Source: [Clostridium] saccharolyticum WM1
GTDB taxonomy: Bacteria; Bacillota; Clostridia; Lachnospirales; Lachnospiraceae
Assembly: GCF_000144625.1 (NCBI RefSeq)
Contig: NC_014376.1
Coordinates: forward strand, 3,534,001 to 3,598,000
Direction of reading: 5' to 3'
DNA length: 64,000 nucleotides
A model generated the notes under the pieces. That model searched no databases and was not told the origin of the DNA. It was given only the letters and a program-made list of their open reading frames with translations. The position numbers and the translations under genes are program-made. Below, piece by piece: positions 62,181 through 64,000 of this stretch (position 1 is its first letter; the number at the start of each line of letters is the position of its first letter).

Positions 62181-64000
62181 TTAAAATGCTAGCTTATATT
62201 TATAATAGGTTTTATTCAATTGTCTTAATGCTCTCTCTTTTATGTTCTGGGATTGCTCCACTACAGTACCATTATAATTCGTGAAAGTCCTGCTAGCCGC
62301 AGAACCATCTCTCATTGCATTATTGTTACTTTTCAACATATTATTAATATTATTCCACATCTCCTCAGCGTAAAGCTTTATTACTCCAAAGCCATTAGAA
62401 ACAACTGTGCTCTTTATTAAACCTTTTAAATATAATCCTGTAGATACTTTCCATGCACGTAACTCCGAGTAACGTAAACCTTTTGGTCCTGATCCTGAAC
62501 CACCTGCCCATCCTGCAAAACCTCCAACTACTGTGTTAAAAATAATATCCTTAGTACTATCTCCCTTTAATGCTGATCCAATTCCCGCAGTTGCGGTATT
62601 TGCAAACACTTGATATCCTACTCCAAAATTTGTCATTCCAAATGCTCCAGACACTCCACCTTGAACGCCTGCAATAATTGTACTATCAATATTATAGTTT
62701 TTAAAAGACATACCATTAGTGAAATATTGAACCCCAACATCAGCTAAAACACCTGCCCCAGCACCAATAGCTGCCCCCGTTGCAACAGCTGTTAACGCTA
62801 CTGATGGTAATACTCCAAGTGTCGCAGCTGACAGTACTACTGCAGCACCAACTATCACCACACCTAATGCTATTTTAGCAGCTGTCTTTAACCATGATGG
62901 TATTGCAGCATATCCACTTGGATCATGATACATAATTGGATTATTGTGACAATAGGTATACTTATTCAGGCTGAGCGGATCGGTGACTATCTGCTCATTT
63001 GGCATTTTTCGGATTGTATTTTCAACAATGTCTTCATTTAGGAATCGACCAGTCACAGATCTATAATACCTTGCTCTTAAGTTATAGGTATTCGTCTCTA
63101 AGTCTATATACTCCCCACAATACCGAAACGGATTTTCATCCTCCTTATCTGGGTTTCTCTCCACTCCAAAAGCATCATACTTATACGAGGCTTTACACGT
63201 TCCGCTTTGACTCCACAGTTGGGTTATATCCCCATGTTCATTAAATATATAATAGTATACCACACGATCTATTTCACTGGCAATTACATTGATTCCCCTT
63301 AAATAGGTTTTAATCTTGCTACTATCAGTCACTTCCGCTACAATATCGCTTCCATCCCAGCAATATAAATTTGTTTTCCCCTGGCTTTCGGTCAGTTTCC
63401 GCACCTCAGCACTGTGGCGCAGGCCATCTCCCCGGTACTGATATGTAATCTCTTTGTCATCCTGATTGATCCGGCTCAGTTGGTTGAATCCATCATAATG
63501 TCTCCACTCATAAACCGTTGGAACCTCTTTTCGATAGGTCCCCGATAACCTGACATTTCCCGGATAGTCCGGCGTAGGGGCTGTTTTCTCCCAAATCCGG
63601 AAGGTTTCATTTCCATTCTCATCATAACGGTACCGGTACGTTTCCGTTATTTTCCCCTGCTTATTTGTTTCCTTTTCCAACCGGTTGTTCAAACCATATT
63701 CATAGCTGGTAACACGGACCAACTCATCCTTTGTTCTTCCTTCCACCATCATTTTTACACGGTTGGAATAGGCGTCGTAGGTGTAAAGCGTCCGCTTCCA
63801 TCCAGAATAATCTTCTTCTGTCAGACGGCCCAGCCGGTCATATTGATAGGATATGGCAACTGGGGAAGAACCGGCTTTGTTGATCTTACTTAGAATATTC
63901 CCATCCACATCATAGCCGTATTCCCATGCAGAAATCACGGTTCCCTGCCGTTTATTCTCCAGAGAGATTACCCTATTACCATCATTATACTGATAGACGG
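62181..64000 (-). CDS. RHS-repeat protein, C-terminal part (start beyond window)
   Basis: At least 606 codons are visible. The frame is open to the right window edge with further YD repeats ('QYNDGNRVISLEN'), so the true start lies outside; a GTG at 63938 is only an internal codon. The RHS/YD repeats ('YQYDRLGRLTEEDYSGWKRTLYTYDAYSNRV') lead to the core-closing motif 'NPFRYCGEYIDLETNTYNLRARYYRSVTGRFLNEDI' and 'NKYTYCHNNPIMYHDPSGY', after which polymorphic toxin tips begin. The tip of about 240 residues has several hydrophobic Gly/Ala-rich segments and then a polar end. It was not recognised. AT content rises in the tip, typical of swapped tips. Confidence 0.9.
   Translation of the reverse strand, partial: VYQYNDGNRVISLENKRQGTVISAWEYGYDVDGNILSKINKAGSSPVAISYQYDRLGRLTEEDYSGWKRTLYTYDAYSNRVKMMVEGRTKDELVRVTSYEYGLNNRLEKETNKQGKITETYRYRYDENGNETFRIWEKTAPTPDYPGNVRLSGTYRKEVPTVYEWRHYDGFNQLSRINQDDKEITYQYRGDGLRHSAEVRKLTESQGKTNLYCWDGSDIVAEVTDSSKIKTYLRGINVIASEIDRVVYYYIFNEHGDITQLWSQSGTCKASYKYDAFGVERNPDKEDENPFRYCGEYIDLETNTYNLRARYYRSVTGRFLNEDIVENTIRKMPNEQIVTDPLSLNKYTYCHNNPIMYHDPSGYAAIPSWLKTAAKIALGVVIVGAAVVLSAATLGVLPSVALTAVATGAAIGAGAGVLADVGVQYFTNGMSFKNYNIDSTIIAGVQGGVSGAFGMTNFGVGYQVFANTATAGIGSALKGDSTKDIIFNTVVGGFAGWAGGSGSGPKGLRYSELRAWKVSTGLYLKGLIKSTVVSNGFGVIKLYAEEMWNNINNMLKSNNNAMRDGSAASRTFTNYNGTVVEQSQNIKERALRQLNKTYYKYKLAF

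Noticed and set aside
61968..62192. Possible plus-strand 74-residue membrane protein as RHS immunity gene
   Set aside because: Wrong strand relative to the RHS gene, weak TTG start, and its end overlaps the RHS coding tail.

Overview
The window reads as chromosome of an anaerobic, low-to-mid GC Firmicute of the Lachnospiraceae type (Lacrimispora/Hungatella-like Clostridia). This is inferred from AGGAGG ribosome sites with frequent TTG/GTG starts, sigma-A promoters, a SpoVB-type flippase, YesM/YesN two-component genes, DUF1538, FeoA/FeoB and an LPxTG surface protein. No rRNA, tRNA or CRISPR array was recognised.

Layout. 1-3.5 kb: arginine genes (argC with a GNAT and an ACT-domain gene on the minus strand; argG divergent). 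3.5-9.2 kb: GNAT, patatin-like lipase, then the minus-strand run nifS-nifU-mnmA-amidase behind a Fur-box-like site. 9.4-17.8 kb: SpoVB-like flippase, molybdate uptake (mop, modCBA) with a divergent one-component regulator, and a DUF1538 membrane protein overlapping a tandem PII-like protein. 17.9-26.5 kb: GH18 hydrolase, nitroreductase, then an AT-rich accessory patch of GNATs, small membrane or pentapeptide proteins and IS3-family copy 1. 26.7-31.4 kb: metA, ligA, an RluF-type pseudouridine synthase, hemerythrin and a small HMA-like protein.

The main discovery is at 31.5-50.5 kb. The ferrous iron transporter gene feoB is cut in two, with the C-terminal part at 31498-32343 and the N-terminal part at 48876-50183. 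Between them lies a 16.5-kb element with near-perfect 17-18 bp terminal inverted repeats and a 5-bp direct repeat (CACAT) at both junctions. A large serine recombinase gene lies at its left end. Removing the element rejoins feoB exactly in frame, giving about 715 codons. Its cargo is an alkylation-repair cluster (ogt-alkA-ada) running straight into the recombinase gene, a 2050-residue LPxTG repeat protein, a small unknown gene, an IlvD/Edd-family dehydratase with a divergent FadR-type regulator, IS3 copy 2 and a CcdA-thioredoxin fusion. This looks like an excisable island that acts, or once acted, as a switch on iron uptake.

50.6-59.5 kb is a glycan locus: a heparinase II/III-like lyase, a YesN/YesM regulator pair and an ABC sugar importer. 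59.7-61.9 kb is a blaI-blaR1 pair with a consensus promoter and operator but no nearby beta-lactamase. The window closes with the C-terminal part of an RHS protein whose start lies beyond the right edge.

The two IS3-family copies are the same length (1524 bp) and almost identical. Both sit inside the loop of a terminator-like hairpin.
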